A stretch of DNA of 64,000 nt, from contig DDFE01000151.1 of NCBI GenBank assembly GCA_002336985.1, forward strand, positions 1 to 64,000. Direction: 5' to 3'. The stretch is from Sphingomonadales bacterium UBA1936 (lineage in GTDB: Bacteria; Pseudomonadota; Alphaproteobacteria; Sphingomonadales; Sphingomonadaceae). The notes beneath the pieces are model-generated. The model did no database searches. It saw nothing but the letters and a program-made list of their open reading frames with translations, and had not been told where the DNA came from. The translations under genes were made by a program, and so were the position numbers. This document shows positions 42,966 to 52,608 of the stretch, in pieces (the stretch's first letter is position 1; each line of letters begins with the position of its first letter).

Positions 42966-43883
42966 ATGCGCGACCTGCCGGATCACTTGCCGCAACAAAC
43001 CCAGCGCGAACTCGCGCATGTTGTGCGCGTGCTGTTCGAGGAGTTCGAAGCAGGGACCAAACCCGGCACGCAGAAGTGGAACAAGCAAGGCAGAATCCTC
43101 AAACTTGTGCTCTACGGCAGCTATGCGCGTGGCGACTGGGTAACCGATCCGATCGGCGGCTATCAATCAGACTATGATATCCTTGTCGTTGTAAACGACG
43201 AGCGGTTGACCGATTTCGTCGATTACTGGTCGCCCGCCGAGGATCGGCTGATGCGCGACTTGACGATCAACAAGGCAGTATCTGCGCCCGTCAATCTGAT
43301 CGTGCACAGCCTGACCGATGTGAATCAACAGCTAGAACGTGGGCGCCCGTTCTTCGTAGATATCGCTTCGCAGGGCATCGCGCTTTACGAAGCTGAGGGG
43401 TTCAATTTCGCCGCGCCGCGTCGGCTTCCCCCCGACGAGGCGCGGGCGGAGGCACAGAAGCATTTTGAGAAATGGTCTGGTAGCTCCGCTGCATTTCTGC
43501 GAGGCGCTCGCCATGCAATTGATGATGGCGACAACAACAAGGCCGCCTTCGACTTTCACCAAACGGTCGAGCATCTTTACCATTGCGTGCTGCTCGTCTT
43601 CACCTTGTACAGCCCGAAGTCGCACAAACTCAATTTCCTGCGGTCGCACTGCGAAGACATCGTCCCATCGCTCAAAGTTGCGTGGCCACGCGACGGCAAG
43701 TTCGAGCGCCGCTGCTTCGAGCTCTTGCGCCTTGCCTATGTGAACGCCCGCTACTCAGATCATTACGTGATCACCGAAGAGCAGCTCGCTTGGCTCGCCA
43801 AACATGTCGCGGGTTTGCAAGCGCTGGTCGAAGCGGTCTGCGCCGAACGCTTTCAGTCAGGTGCTGACGCCGCGGAAAGCTGA
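42966..43883 (+). CDS. Nucleotidyltransferase-HEPN fusion protein
   Basis: A 305-residue protein. The N-terminal minimal nucleotidyltransferase has LYGSYARGDWV (Gly51-Ser52) and SDYDILVVV (Asp69, Asp71), the GS...DxD catalytic core. From about residue 150 a HEPN domain follows (HFEKWSGSSAAFLRGAR, then DFHQTVEHLYHCVLLVFTLYSP, then ARYSDHYVI). Separate MNT and HEPN proteins form toxin-antitoxin pairs in which MNT adenylylates HEPN. In the fused form the partner is built in. The usual R-x4-6-H RNase motif is not clearly present (RYSDH is one spacing short), so toxin activity is uncertain. Confidence 0.87.
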   Translation: MRDLPDHLPQQTQRELAHVVRVLFEEFEAGTKPGTQKWNKQGRILKLVLYGSYARGDWVTDPIGGYQSDYDILVVVNDERLTDFVDYWSPAEDRLMRDLTINKAVSAPVNLIVHSLTDVNQQLERGRPFFVDIASQGIALYEAEGFNFAAPRRLPPDEARAEAQKHFEKWSGSSAAFLRGARHAIDDGDNNKAAFDFHQTVEHLYHCVLLVFTLYSPKSHKLNFLRSHCEDIVPSLKVAWPRDGKFERRCFELLRLAYVNARYSDHYVITEEQLAWLAKHVAGLQALVEAVCAERFQSGADAAES

Positions 43884-43893
43884 CGTTTCCGCG
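43871..43893. other. Perfect 8-bp hairpin across the MNT-HEPN stop codon
   Basis: CGCGGAAA-N7-TTTCCGCG surrounds the TGA at 43881-43883. No T-run follows, so it is not a normal intrinsic terminator. It may stabilise the 3' end. Confidence 0.35.
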
Positions 43894-44161
43894 AGTCTGA
43901 TTCCGTCACATCCTGTTGCTCGCCGTTGAGCGAAGGCCCACCCTATGTTCTCTATCAGTAAGACGATGGATTGTGCGACAGACGCTATGATGAGCGCGTG
44001 TACGTGGCTGTTCCCGCGCCCACGACCGGCAGCGCTTCACAAACTGTCCTGATCGAAATGCGGTTTTCGCAATAAAATGCCAACGCGCGTGCGAATATGG
44101 CAATTCCTGTTCCGGCTCTGTCATAACTTGCCCGCTGGGTCTATCTCGTTCGAGGTGAATT

Positions 44162-45367
44162 ATGGCGACATCAACCAAGATCGATCGGACGGCAGCCCGT
44201 CTGACGGCCAAGCCGATAAAGGCGCCTGCTGCCACGAACACGCGCTTGATCGCGATCGACGCGCTGCGCGGGCTCGTGATGGTGTTCATGCTCGTCGATC
44301 ATGTGAGGGAGACCTGGTTCCTGCACATGCAGGTGTCCGATCCAGTCGACGCCAACACATCGGACCCGGCGCTGTTCTTCACCCGGTTCGTCTCGATCTT
44401 TTGCGCGCCCGTATTCGTCGCCCTGACGGGGCTTTCCGCGTGGCTCTACGGCCAGTCGCATACCAAGACGGAAGTTTCATCCTTCCTTTTCAAGCGTGGC
44501 CTGTTCCTGATTTTCCTCGAGTTGACCTTCGTAGGCTTCGCCTGGACAGCCAAATTCCCGCCGACCACGTTCTGGCTTCAGGTGATCTGGGCGATCGGTA
44601 TTTGTATGGTGGCATTATCGGCGCTGATCCACCTGCCCCGTCCAGCCCTGTTCGCCATCGGCCTGATCATCGTGTTCGGTCACAATCTTCTCGACGGCAT
44701 CGTCATGACCGAAGGCGAACCCCTTTTTCCGCTGTGGGCGATCCTCCACCAACGCTCGATCATCCATCTGGGCGGCGGCATGATCGCAAAGACAACCTAT
44801 CCGATCCTGCCGTGGATCGGCGTCATCGTGCTGGGCTATGTCGCCGGTCCCTGGTTCGCCCGCGGTTCGGATCCTGCGCCGCGTATTCGACGGCTGGCGA
44901 CCCTCGGCGCGGGACTTGCGCTCGCCTTCGTTCTACTGCGCTTCGCGAACATCTATGGCGACAAGCCCTGGTTCCATGCCGAAACGCCGCTCCGCACGGT
45001 GATGAGCTTTGTTGCACTCACCAAATACCCACCGTCACTGCTGTTCCTTCTGCCAACTATCGGGTTCGGCGCGCTGATGCTGGCGTTGTTCGAGAAATTC
45101 GAGAATAGCCGGGCGATGCCCGTGCTCGCCGTGCTGGGCGGCGCACCCATGTTCTACTATCTGCTGCACCTCTACGTACTGAAAGCGCTCTACCTGATCG
45201 CGCTTGCAATCTACGGTCCGACAAAGGGTACCGTGTACGGAGTCGACAACGTCTCCACGATCTGGATCTGGGTCGCGATTTTGATCGTGCCGCTCTACTT
45301 GCCGACGCGCTGGTTCGCCGGACTGAAGCAGAGGCGCAAGGACATCTGGTGGCTTAAATATCTATAG
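44162..45367 (+). CDS. DUF1624 family membrane protein (heparan acetyltransferase-like)
   Basis: A 401-residue protein with about ten membrane helices. The N-terminal IDALRGLVMVFMLVDHVRETW is the hallmark of DUF1624/HGSNAT-type proteins, with a conserved Arg and His at the first helix. Family relatives move acyl groups from cytosolic acyl-CoA to sugars across the membrane, but most DUF1624 proteins have no proven role. The start at 44162 lies after GAGGTG. It is a single gene. Closeness to the glycan locus could mean glycan acylation, which is inference. Confidence 0.82.
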   Translation: MATSTKIDRTAARLTAKPIKAPAATNTRLIAIDALRGLVMVFMLVDHVRETWFLHMQVSDPVDANTSDPALFFTRFVSIFCAPVFVALTGLSAWLYGQSHTKTEVSSFLFKRGLFLIFLELTFVGFAWTAKFPPTTFWLQVIWAIGICMVALSALIHLPRPALFAIGLIIVFGHNLLDGIVMTEGEPLFPLWAILHQRSIIHLGGGMIAKTTYPILPWIGVIVLGYVAGPWFARGSDPAPRIRRLATLGAGLALAFVLLRFANIYGDKPWFHAETPLRTVMSFVALTKYPPSLLFLLPTIGFGALMLALFEKFENSRAMPVLAVLGGAPMFYYLLHLYVLKALYLIALAIYGPTKGTVYGVDNVSTIWIWVAILIVPLYLPTRWFAGLKQRRKDIWWLKYL

Positions 45368-45425
45368 GAGCCAGGAAGGTTCACGACCGGTCCCGACCGA
45401 TCGATAGTTCCGGCATATTACACGC

Positions 45426-45442
45426 GAATGACGATTCCATTC
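45426..45442. promoter_or_regulatory. Palindrome upstream of the siderophore-type receptor, possible Fur-like site
   Basis: GAATG-N7-CATTC lies about 215 bases before the receptor ATG. Fur boxes in proteobacteria contain GAATGAT-like half-sites, but the spacing here is not standard. Support is weak. Confidence 0.2.
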
Positions 45443-45656
45443 ACAACATTACGCTGCCGTAACCCGGTTCTTCGATGAAAGATTCTCAAGGGAGCGCATA
45501 GGCTCCCAACTGCATAACAAGGCGCACCGACACAAACGCGCCGCATAAAAAATACTGCAGGACATCGACGCGTTCGACTTGGTCGCTCGCGACTGGAAAA
45601 GTGCGTCGATGAAAAGGAACAAAAGAAAAAGCTCTTGCTCCAAGGGGACCTTAATC

Positions 45657-47855
45657 ATGAAGCGCAGTTCCGCATTCGCTAAAACTCTCGCCGTTGGCGC
45701 ATCAGTGCTTGCAACCGTTTCGGCAACCTCGGCATCGGCACAAAGTGCCGCCGACACCCGCACGGATGGCAACGACGGCAGTATCGTCGTCACGGCGCAG
45801 CGACAGGCCTATGTCGGCGACATTCCCTTGAAGGATGTCCCGCAAAACGTGCAGTCTCTGAGCGGCAGTGTGCTGAAGGAAATCGGCATCACGCGGCTCG
45901 AGGGTGCGCTCGACCTTGTCAGCGGCATTTCGCATCAAAACAATTATGGCGGTCTCTGGGACGCCTATTCCGTGCGCGGGTTTGCGGGTGATTCGAACAA
46001 CGTGCCCTCCGGACTGCTGGTAAACGGCTTTGCAACGCGCGGATTTTCGGGTCCTCGCGATGCTTCCAGTGTCGAACGCATTGATGTTTTGAAGGGCCCG
46101 ACCTCTGCGCTGTTCGGCCGCGGCGAACCCGGGGGCACGGTGAACATCGTCACCAGGAAACCCGAGTTCGTAACGAAGGGCTCGCTCCAGCTTCAGGGCG
46201 GCAGCTACAACAACTATCGGGTCGATGCCGATTTCACCACGCCGCTATCCGACAGCTTCGCAGTAAGAATTAACGGCGCCTACGAAGACGCTGAGAGCTT
46301 CCGCGACATAATACACACCAAGAAGGTTTTCATCACCCCGTCGGCACTTTGGAAGATTGGCGACAAGACCAGCATTTCCTACGAACTCGAATTCTCGTCG
46401 ATGAAAGTGCCGTTTGATCGCGGAATTCCCATCTACAACAACGATTTTACCCGGCTGCCTCCGTCACGGTATTTGGGCGAGCCGGGCGATCCGCCGATCG
46501 AACTCGACACATTGGGTCATCAGGTCCAGTTGCAGCATGATTTCAACGACAACTGGTCTCTCTTGGTCGGCGGCGCATTTCGCACGACTCACCTTGTCGG
46601 TTTCCAGGAAGTCGCCGAACTGGTCGCCTCCAGACAGCCCTTCCTCGTCGGCCCGACCGCAGGAACGATCCTGTCCCGCCAGCGCCGCTACACGGACGCC
46701 AAGACGGAGAATGCGATCGGCCGCGCAGAAATCACGGGGCATTTCGACGTAGGTGGCCTCGCCAACACACTCGTTGTTGGCGCCGACTACGACTATTTCC
46801 GGTTCACCAACTTCCAAACGCGCTTCCGTCCGGCGGCAGGCGCGGCCACAGCCGATTTTACCAATCCCGCCGTTCGCGCCGCTTACAACGCGATCAATGT
46901 CTTGAATCCGACCTATGGCGCATATGCTCTGCCTGACGCGTCGACCAGTTTCGTCTATAACCGGCTGGAAAAGGATTATGCCTGGGGCACCTATTTCTAC
47001 GACCAGATCGACCTGGCTCCATGGCTGAAGATCCGCGCGGGCGGCCGCTACGATGAATTTCGCCAGCATTACACGACGTATACGGTGGCAGGTGTAGAGA
47101 ACCCGACCGTCTTTCAGAATGTGAGCCGCTTTAGTCCGCAGGGCGGCGTCGTCATCCAGCCGACCGAAAGCGTCTCAATTTACGGAAGCTATGGACAAGG
47201 CTTCCGCCCCAACAATGGCGCGGACGTCCGGAACAATACTTTTCAGCCGGAAACGTCTGAATCCTACGAAGTCGGCGTAAAGTACCAGCATAGGGGCATA
47301 ACCGCCTCTGTTGCGGTCTATACGATGTCGAAGACCAACATCCTGACAGCCGACCCGGCCAATGCTGGATTCGTCATCGCCGTCGGTGGCGCCCGGTCGA
47401 AAGGCGTCGAGTTCGATATCAATGCCAAGCTGCCCTATGGTTTCAACCTTATAGCGTCGTATGCCTATACCGACGCCTATTGGACCGCGAACTTTAGCGA
47501 TCCCGATTTCGCCAAGCCGATTCTCGCCGGCGATCCGTTGATCGGGGTATCCAAGAACAGCGGAAACATTCTTCTGATCAAGAACTTCGATCTCGGCGGC
47601 AATCGAAAAGCGAGCATCGGCGGCGGCGTTCAGTTCATCGACGAGCGTCTCGGGGAGACGGCCTCGAACTATTTCCTGCCGTCCGCGACGCTCACCCGAA
47701 TTGTGGGTTCGTTCGATGTTACCGACAGGATCACCGTCAGCGGCAACATCGATAACGTTTTTGACGTGCGTTGGTTCGCAAACAGCTACTCGGCGCTCTG
47801 GACATTCCCGGGATCGCCGCGCAGTTTCTCGGTTCGCGCAAGCTACAAGTTCTGA
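45657..47855 (+). CDS. TonB-dependent siderophore-type receptor
   Basis: A 732-residue outer-membrane receptor with a signal peptide (ending SASAQ-SAAD), the TonB-near segment SIVVTAQRQ, and a plug with DVPQNVQSLSG, YSVRGFAGD, VERIDVLKGPTSALFGRGEPGGTVNIVTRKP. The barrel ends in the aromatic terminus RASYKF. The plug closely follows FhuA/FpvA-type siderophore receptors. The start at 45657 follows AAGGGGACC. A strong terminator sits after it, yet the next genes run in the same direction and look like one catabolic cluster, so the ligand may be an organic amino compound rather than only iron. Confidence 0.93.
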   Translation: MKRSSAFAKTLAVGASVLATVSATSASAQSAADTRTDGNDGSIVVTAQRQAYVGDIPLKDVPQNVQSLSGSVLKEIGITRLEGALDLVSGISHQNNYGGLWDAYSVRGFAGDSNNVPSGLLVNGFATRGFSGPRDASSVERIDVLKGPTSALFGRGEPGGTVNIVTRKPEFVTKGSLQLQGGSYNNYRVDADFTTPLSDSFAVRINGAYEDAESFRDIIHTKKVFITPSALWKIGDKTSISYELEFSSMKVPFDRGIPIYNNDFTRLPPSRYLGEPGDPPIELDTLGHQVQLQHDFNDNWSLLVGGAFRTTHLVGFQEVAELVASRQPFLVGPTAGTILSRQRRYTDAKTENAIGRAEITGHFDVGGLANTLVVGADYDYFRFTNFQTRFRPAAGAATADFTNPAVRAAYNAINVLNPTYGAYALPDASTSFVYNRLEKDYAWGTYFYDQIDLAPWLKIRAGGRYDEFRQHYTTYTVAGVENPTVFQNVSRFSPQGGVVIQPTESVSIYGSYGQGFRPNNGADVRNNTFQPETSESYEVGVKYQHRGITASVAVYTMSKTNILTADPANAGFVIAVGGARSKGVEFDINAKLPYGFNLIASYAYTDAYWTANFSDPDFAKPILAGDPLIGVSKNSGNILLIKNFDLGGNRKASIGGGVQFIDERLGETASNYFLPSATLTRIVGSFDVTDRITVSGNIDNVFDVRWFANSYSALWTFPGSPRSFSVRASYKF

Positions 47856-47899
47856 CACGGTCTTCGAGGCTCCCGATCTTCTCGAGGACAATGTCATTG

Positions 47900-47932
47900 G
47901 GCGCGGGGACTTTTGTCCCCGCGCCTTTTTTT
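47900..47932 (+). terminator. Intrinsic terminator after the TonB receptor
   Basis: A perfect 11-base stem GGCGCGGGGAC / GTCCCCGCGCC with a TTTT loop is followed by seven T. It lies 45 bases after the receptor stop and 15 bases before the next start, so the downstream genes need their own promoter or read-through. Confidence 0.9.
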
Positions 47933-47946
47933 GATGGAGTGCGGCG

Positions 47947-48873
47947 ATGAGTTTCCTGTTTCTCGGCGACCCGGCCCGTTCGGCCAAGATGCGTGCCGTG
48001 TTCGCTGCCGAAGCGCCCGACATCCCCTTCTTCGACCGCGAGTGTCCAGGCGATCCGGCAAGGATACGCTATCTTGCTACATGGGTACCGCCGCGCGACC
48101 TCGCAGAACGCTACCCTGCCGTCGAGCTCGTCTTCTCCACCGGTGCCGGGGTCGACCAGTTCGACCTGTCGGCGCTCCCGGCTTCTGTAGGTGTCGTGCG
48201 ACTTATCGAGCGCAGCCTTATCGAGGGAATGGTGGACTATGTTGCCGCGGCCGTCCTGTCGCTGCACCGCGACTTCTTTGCCTATGCGCGGCAGCAACGC
48301 GCGGGGCATTGGACCGAGCTGCCCGTGCGGCAGGCTGCCGATCGCCGCGTTTCGGTTCTCGGTGCCGGCGAACTGGGCCGCGCGGTGCTCGCAGCTCTCG
48401 GTCCGTTCGGATTTCCGCTCTCTGCCTGGAGTCGGTCACCCCGCGCCTTGGCAGGTGTCACGCATTACGCGGGGAACGATGGCCTGGGATCGATGCTCGA
48501 GAACACCGACATTCTCATCTGCCTGCTTCCGCTGACGCCCGAAACCACCGGCATCTTGTGCCGGGATGTCTTCGATCGCCTGCCACGCGGCGCGTCGCTC
48601 ATCAATGTCGGCCGCGGTCAGCACCTGGTGGAGCAGGATCTGCTGTTTGCGCTCGGCGAAGGCCAGATTTCGCAAGCAATTCTCGACGTGTTTGCAGCCG
48701 AACCACTGCCGCCCGAGCATTGCTTCTGGAGCCATCCGAACATTCTGGTCACGCCGCATATCGCCAGCGTCACCCATCCGGCACGGGCTGCGAGCGTCAT
48801 GATCGCAAACATCCGCCGGCACTGCAGGGGCGAGGCTATCGACGGTTTGGTCAGGCGTGCCGAAGGCTATTGA
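47947..48873 (+). CDS. D-2-hydroxyacid dehydrogenase (glyoxylate/hydroxypyruvate reductase-like)
   Basis: A 308-residue NAD(P)-dependent enzyme. The Rossmann motif is VSVLGAGELGRAVLAAL (about 135-151). Catalytic residues fit the family: Arg in INVGRGQHLVEQDLL, Glu in FAAEPLPPEH and His in TPHIASVTHP. It interconverts 2-oxo acids and D-2-hydroxy acids. GGAG lies seven bases before the ATG. It comes first after the receptor terminator and probably handles a 2-oxo acid formed by the oxidases encoded downstream. Confidence 0.9.
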   Translation: MSFLFLGDPARSAKMRAVFAAEAPDIPFFDRECPGDPARIRYLATWVPPRDLAERYPAVELVFSTGAGVDQFDLSALPASVGVVRLIERSLIEGMVDYVAAAVLSLHRDFFAYARQQRAGHWTELPVRQAADRRVSVLGAGELGRAVLAALGPFGFPLSAWSRSPRALAGVTHYAGNDGLGSMLENTDILICLLPLTPETTGILCRDVFDRLPRGASLINVGRGQHLVEQDLLFALGEGQISQAILDVFAAEPLPPEHCFWSHPNILVTPHIASVTHPARAASVMIANIRRHCRGEAIDGLVRRAEGY

Positions 48874-49088
48874 TCATAGGAGCACAAAATGCTGCGATGG
48901 TGCGAGAGGTGCCTTTCGGAGCCTGATCGGACCCCGGCGGCAAACTATGCCGAAAGCAGCGGCAAATGGCTTGAGATGCGCTGCGAGCGGCCATGAGATC
49001 GGAGCAAAACTTCGGCGGCAACATGCGCTAATCATGGCAGGGAACGAGCCCGTCCGGCTCGCCGGTTCACGATGAGGAACACGTTGGC

Positions 49089-49754
49089 ATGACTTTCCGG
49101 CCGAAATATATCAGCTTCGATTGCTATGGTACGCTCACGCGCTTTCACATGTCAGACATGGCGCGGGCGGCTTACAAGGACATCGTTCCGGCAGACAAGA
49201 TGGACGCGTTTCTCGTGGACTGGGCGCGCTACCGTTTGGACGAAGTGCTCGGCGACTGGAAGCCGTACAAGGACATCATCGCCAATTCTGTCGAACGGAC
49301 CTGCAAGCGCTGGGGAATTGCCTATGACGAAGCATTTCCGAATGCCGTCTATGAGGCGGTGCCGACCTGGGGTCCCCACGACGACGTGCCCGGCGGGCTT
49401 GCGCCGATCGGCGACAAGATCCCGCTCGTCATCCTGTCGAACGCAAGCAATAGCCAGATTCAGTCGAACGTCGACAAGCTGGGGGCGCCGTTCCATGCGG
49501 TCTACACAGCCGAAATGGCGCAGGCCTACAAACCGCGCATGCAGGCATTCGAATATATGTTCGACCAGCTGGGCTGCGGCCCCGAGGAGATGATGCACGT
49601 CTCGTCGAGCTTTCGCTACGATCACAACACCGCCAAGGATCTCCGCTTCGGCTGCCAGGTGTTCGTGGGCCGGGGTCACGAACCGTCGAACCCGTTCTAC
49701 CGGGACGTCGAAATTCCGCACATCGGTTGCCTTCCCGCCGTCGTCGGTCTCTGA
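49089..49754 (+). CDS. HAD-superfamily hydrolase, haloacid dehalogenase type II
   Basis: A 221-residue HAD protein. Motif I is SFDCYGTLTRF with nucleophile Asp10, motif II is VILSNASN, the Lys is in AYKPRMQAFEYMF and motif III is SSSFRYDHNTAKDLRFG. Type II haloacid dehalogenases release halide from 2-haloacids, but many relatives act on phosphate esters; the second Asp of phosphatases is replaced by Thr (DCYGT), which favours the dehalogenase type. It is followed by a PuuB-like gene and preceded by a 215-base gap. Confidence 0.86.
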   Translation: MTFRPKYISFDCYGTLTRFHMSDMARAAYKDIVPADKMDAFLVDWARYRLDEVLGDWKPYKDIIANSVERTCKRWGIAYDEAFPNAVYEAVPTWGPHDDVPGGLAPIGDKIPLVILSNASNSQIQSNVDKLGAPFHAVYTAEMAQAYKPRMQAFEYMFDQLGCGPEEMMHVSSSFRYDHNTAKDLRFGCQVFVGRGHEPSNPFYRDVEIPHIGCLPAVVGL

Positions 49755-49772
49755 GCGCAGGTGCTGCAGCCG

Positions 49773-51059
49773 ATGTCTCGGCCCAGTCCTGTTTCCTACT
49801 GGCTCGCGACCGCTCCTGCCTTTACCGGCGGCACGACGGACGCGCCCGAGGGGCAGGTCGACGTCGCGATCATCGGGGGTGGATTCACGGGACTGTCCGC
49901 GGCGCTGGCATTGCGCGAGCAGAACGCGAGTGTCGCGGTCCTAGAGGCCGGCGAAGTGATCGGACAAGCCTCGGGACGGAACGGCGGTCAGTGCAACAAC
50001 GGCACCCATCAGGACTATGGATCGCTGGTGGCAAGCCTTGGCCGCGACCGGGCTCAGGCCTATTATCGCGCCCATGTCGACGCCGTCGATTTCGTCGAAC
50101 GGACCGTCGTGGACGCGGGGATCGATTGCGATTTCAGACGATGCGGCAGGCTCAAGCTCGCCGCTAAACCCGATCATTTTGCCAAAATCGAAAAGGCCTA
50201 TGCGCTGCTAAAGGCCGAAGTCGATCCGAACGTCGAACTGATCCCGCCCGACCGGATCGCTTCGGAAGTGGGATCGGACGCGTTCTTCGGCGGACTCCTC
50301 CAGACGACGAGCGCCCAGCTCCACCCGGGGCGCTTCGGCGTCGGCCTTGCGAATGCCGCCGCCGCGCGGGGCGCGAAAATCTACGAGCATACCCCCGTGA
50401 CCGATCTCGGCCGCGTCTCCGATGGATGGGTGGTGCGGTCTGGCACGAGCGCGGTTCGCGCACGCCAGGTGCTGGTCGCCACCGGCGGGGCGCCCGTGCA
50501 GGCGCCGTTCCGCTGGTTCCGGCGCCGCCTGGTCAGCGTCGGAAGTTTCATCATCGCCACCGAACCGCTCGACAGGGCGCTCGTCGAACGGCTTTTCCCG
50601 CACCGCCGCAATTATGTGACGAGTCGTGTTATCGGCAATTTCTTCCGCCTCACAGCTGACGATCGTCTGATCTTTGGCGGACGGGCGCGTTTCGCCGTGT
50701 CAAACGCGGACTCCGACGCAAAAAGCGGCACCATCCTAATCGAGGCGATGCGGCGCATGTTTCCCAAACTCGCGGACGTCGGGATCGCTCACGTCTGGGG
50801 CGGCATGGTCGACCTGACGGCCGATCGCTTGCCCCGCGCGGGCGAGCACGAGGGGCTGTTCTACGCGATGGGGTACAGCGGTCACGGTGTCCAGATGTCG
50901 GTCTACATGGGTCGCCGAATGGTCGACTATATGGGCGGCGATACATCCGCCAACCCGTGGCACGACCTTGCCTGGCCCGCCGTGCCGGGGCTGCACGGGA
51001 AACCCTGGTTCCTCCCCGCGGTCGGCGCATGGTACAAACTGCAGGACATCCTCCATTGA
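49773..51059 (+). CDS. FAD-dependent amine oxidoreductase, gamma-glutamylputrescine oxidase-like
   Basis: About 428 residues of the DAO/GlpO family. The FAD motif is DVAIIGGGFTGLSAALAL, followed by VLEAGEVIGQASGRNGGQ, the hallmark of PuuB-like oxidases, and a C-terminal YAMGYSGHGVQMSVYMGR FAD motif. PuuB oxidises an amine to an aldehyde plus ammonia. The ATG at 49773 is taken; a GTG at 49761 is also possible. Its stop overlaps the start of the solute-binding protein gene. PuuA is not in the window, so the true substrate may differ from glutamylputrescine. Confidence 0.87.
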   Translation: MSRPSPVSYWLATAPAFTGGTTDAPEGQVDVAIIGGGFTGLSAALALREQNASVAVLEAGEVIGQASGRNGGQCNNGTHQDYGSLVASLGRDRAQAYYRAHVDAVDFVERTVVDAGIDCDFRRCGRLKLAAKPDHFAKIEKAYALLKAEVDPNVELIPPDRIASEVGSDAFFGGLLQTTSAQLHPGRFGVGLANAAAARGAKIYEHTPVTDLGRVSDGWVVRSGTSAVRARQVLVATGGAPVQAPFRWFRRRLVSVGSFIIATEPLDRALVERLFPHRRNYVTSRVIGNFFRLTADDRLIFGGRARFAVSNADSDAKSGTILIEAMRRMFPKLADVGIAHVWGGMVDLTADRLPRAGEHEGLFYAMGYSGHGVQMSVYMGRRMVDYMGGDTSANPWHDLAWPAVPGLHGKPWFLPAVGAWYKLQDILH

Positions 51060-52603
51060 TGGACGACGGCGCCCTGTCCCGCCGCGCCCTGCTGGGTGCC
51101 ATGGGGATCTCGGCCGGTGGCCTGCTGCTCCCGGTCGGCCTCGAGGCCGCGGTGCCTCGGCGACCGCGACAGGGGGGCCGGATCCGCGCCGCATGTATCG
51201 GCCTCTCCACCGCCGATACGCTCGATCCTGCAAAGGGGTCGCTCTCGAGCGATTACGTCCGGCATTTCATGCTCTACAATTGCCTGACCGAGCTGGATCC
51301 TTCGCTGCGTGCGATCCCTTCGCTCGCCGAAAGCCTTTCCAGCAACGACCAGGCAATGTGGCACATCCGGCTGCGCAAGGGCGTCACGTTTCACAACGGC
51401 AAACCGCTGACGTCGGCGGACGTCATATACTCGCTGTTTCGCCACAAGAATCCGGCGACCGGGTCCAAGCTCGCGACCATTGCAGAACAGTTCAAGTCCA
51501 TTCGCGCCAACGGCCCCCTCGACATTGTCCTGCAACTCGACGGTCCCAACGCCGATCTTCCCGTGATCCTGGCGCAGTCGCATTTCTCGATCATCCCCAA
51601 TGGCGAGAAGCAATTTACCGGCGGGAACGGGACCGGGCCCTACAAGCTTGCAGCCTTCACGCCGGGTGTACGGACGCTCGGCAGGCGGAACACGAACTAC
51701 TGGAAACCCGGCCGTCCCTATCTGGACGAGATCGAACTTATCGGCATTCCCGACGAGGTCAGCCGGGTGAATGCGCTACTCTCGGGCGACATCCACATGG
51801 CGCTTGCCGTCAACCCGCGCTCGACCAAGCGCGTCGCCGCATCGCCGCGCCATATCGTCCGGGAAACACCGTCGGCGCTCTACACGAACCTCATCATGCG
51901 CCAGGACCAGTTGCCGACGTCCAATCCGCACTTCGTCTTGGGCATGAAGCACCTGATCGACAGGCCGCTCATCAAGCGCGCGCTGTTTCGTAACTATGCG
52001 ACGATCGCAAACGATCATCCGATTCCGCCCTTCCATCCCTATTACCGCAACGACCTGCCGCAAACCGTCATGGACCTCGACAGGGCGAAGTGGCATCTCC
52101 AGCGCGCGGGCATCGGGCAAACGCGACTGCCCCTCTATGCGTCGCCGGCGGCCGAAGGATCGGTCGACATGGCCTCGGTCCTTCAGGAATATGGCGCTCG
52201 CGTCGGACTCAATCTCGCGGTCAATCGCGTGCCGGCCGACGGCTATTGGTCGACCCACTGGATGAAACATCCGCTGGGCTTCGGCAACACCAACCCCCGC
52301 CCGACGGCGGACCTCATCTTCAGCCTGTTCTACAAGTCCGATGCCGCCTGGAACGAGTCGGGCTGGAAGAATCCGCGGTTCGACCGCTTGCTTCTCGAGG
52401 CCCGCGGCGAAGCCGACAATGGGCGGCGCAAGCAGATCTATGGCGACATGCAGGGTCTCGTGCGTCAATATTGCGGTTCGGGAATCCCGGTCTTCATCAG
52501 TCTCCTCGACGGCTATGACCGCCGCCTCAAGGGCTGGTATCCCGTACCACTGGGCGGTTTCATGGGTTACGCCTTTGCCGAACACCTCTGGTGGGAGGAC
52601 TGA
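51059..52603 (+). CDS. ABC transporter solute-binding protein, family 5 (dipeptide/opine type)
   Basis: A 514-residue periplasmic protein with a Tat-like signal (LSRRALLGAMGISAGGLLLP) and the SBP_bac_5 fold: NCLTELDPSLRAIPSLAESL, then WHIRLRKGVTFHNGKPLTSADVIYSL, the usual family signature. Members bind peptides, opines, nickel or polyamine-like compounds. TGATG couples it to the oxidase gene before it. The permease and ATPase genes follow in order. The absence of a lipobox fits the Gram-negative periplasm. Confidence 0.92.
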   Translation: MDDGALSRRALLGAMGISAGGLLLPVGLEAAVPRRPRQGGRIRAACIGLSTADTLDPAKGSLSSDYVRHFMLYNCLTELDPSLRAIPSLAESLSSNDQAMWHIRLRKGVTFHNGKPLTSADVIYSLFRHKNPATGSKLATIAEQFKSIRANGPLDIVLQLDGPNADLPVILAQSHFSIIPNGEKQFTGGNGTGPYKLAAFTPGVRTLGRRNTNYWKPGRPYLDEIELIGIPDEVSRVNALLSGDIHMALAVNPRSTKRVAASPRHIVRETPSALYTNLIMRQDQLPTSNPHFVLGMKHLIDRPLIKRALFRNYATIANDHPIPPFHPYYRNDLPQTVMDLDRAKWHLQRAGIGQTRLPLYASPAAEGSVDMASVLQEYGARVGLNLAVNRVPADGYWSTHWMKHPLGFGNTNPRPTADLIFSLFYKSDAAWNESGWKNPRFDRLLLEARGEADNGRRKQIYGDMQGLVRQYCGSGIPVFISLLDGYDRRLKGWYPVPLGGFMGYAFAEHLWWED

Positions 52604-52608
52604 TCCTG

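Noticed and set aside
43871..43893. Hairpin at the end of the MNT-HEPN gene as an intrinsic terminator
   Set aside because: There is no T-run after the stem on either strand.
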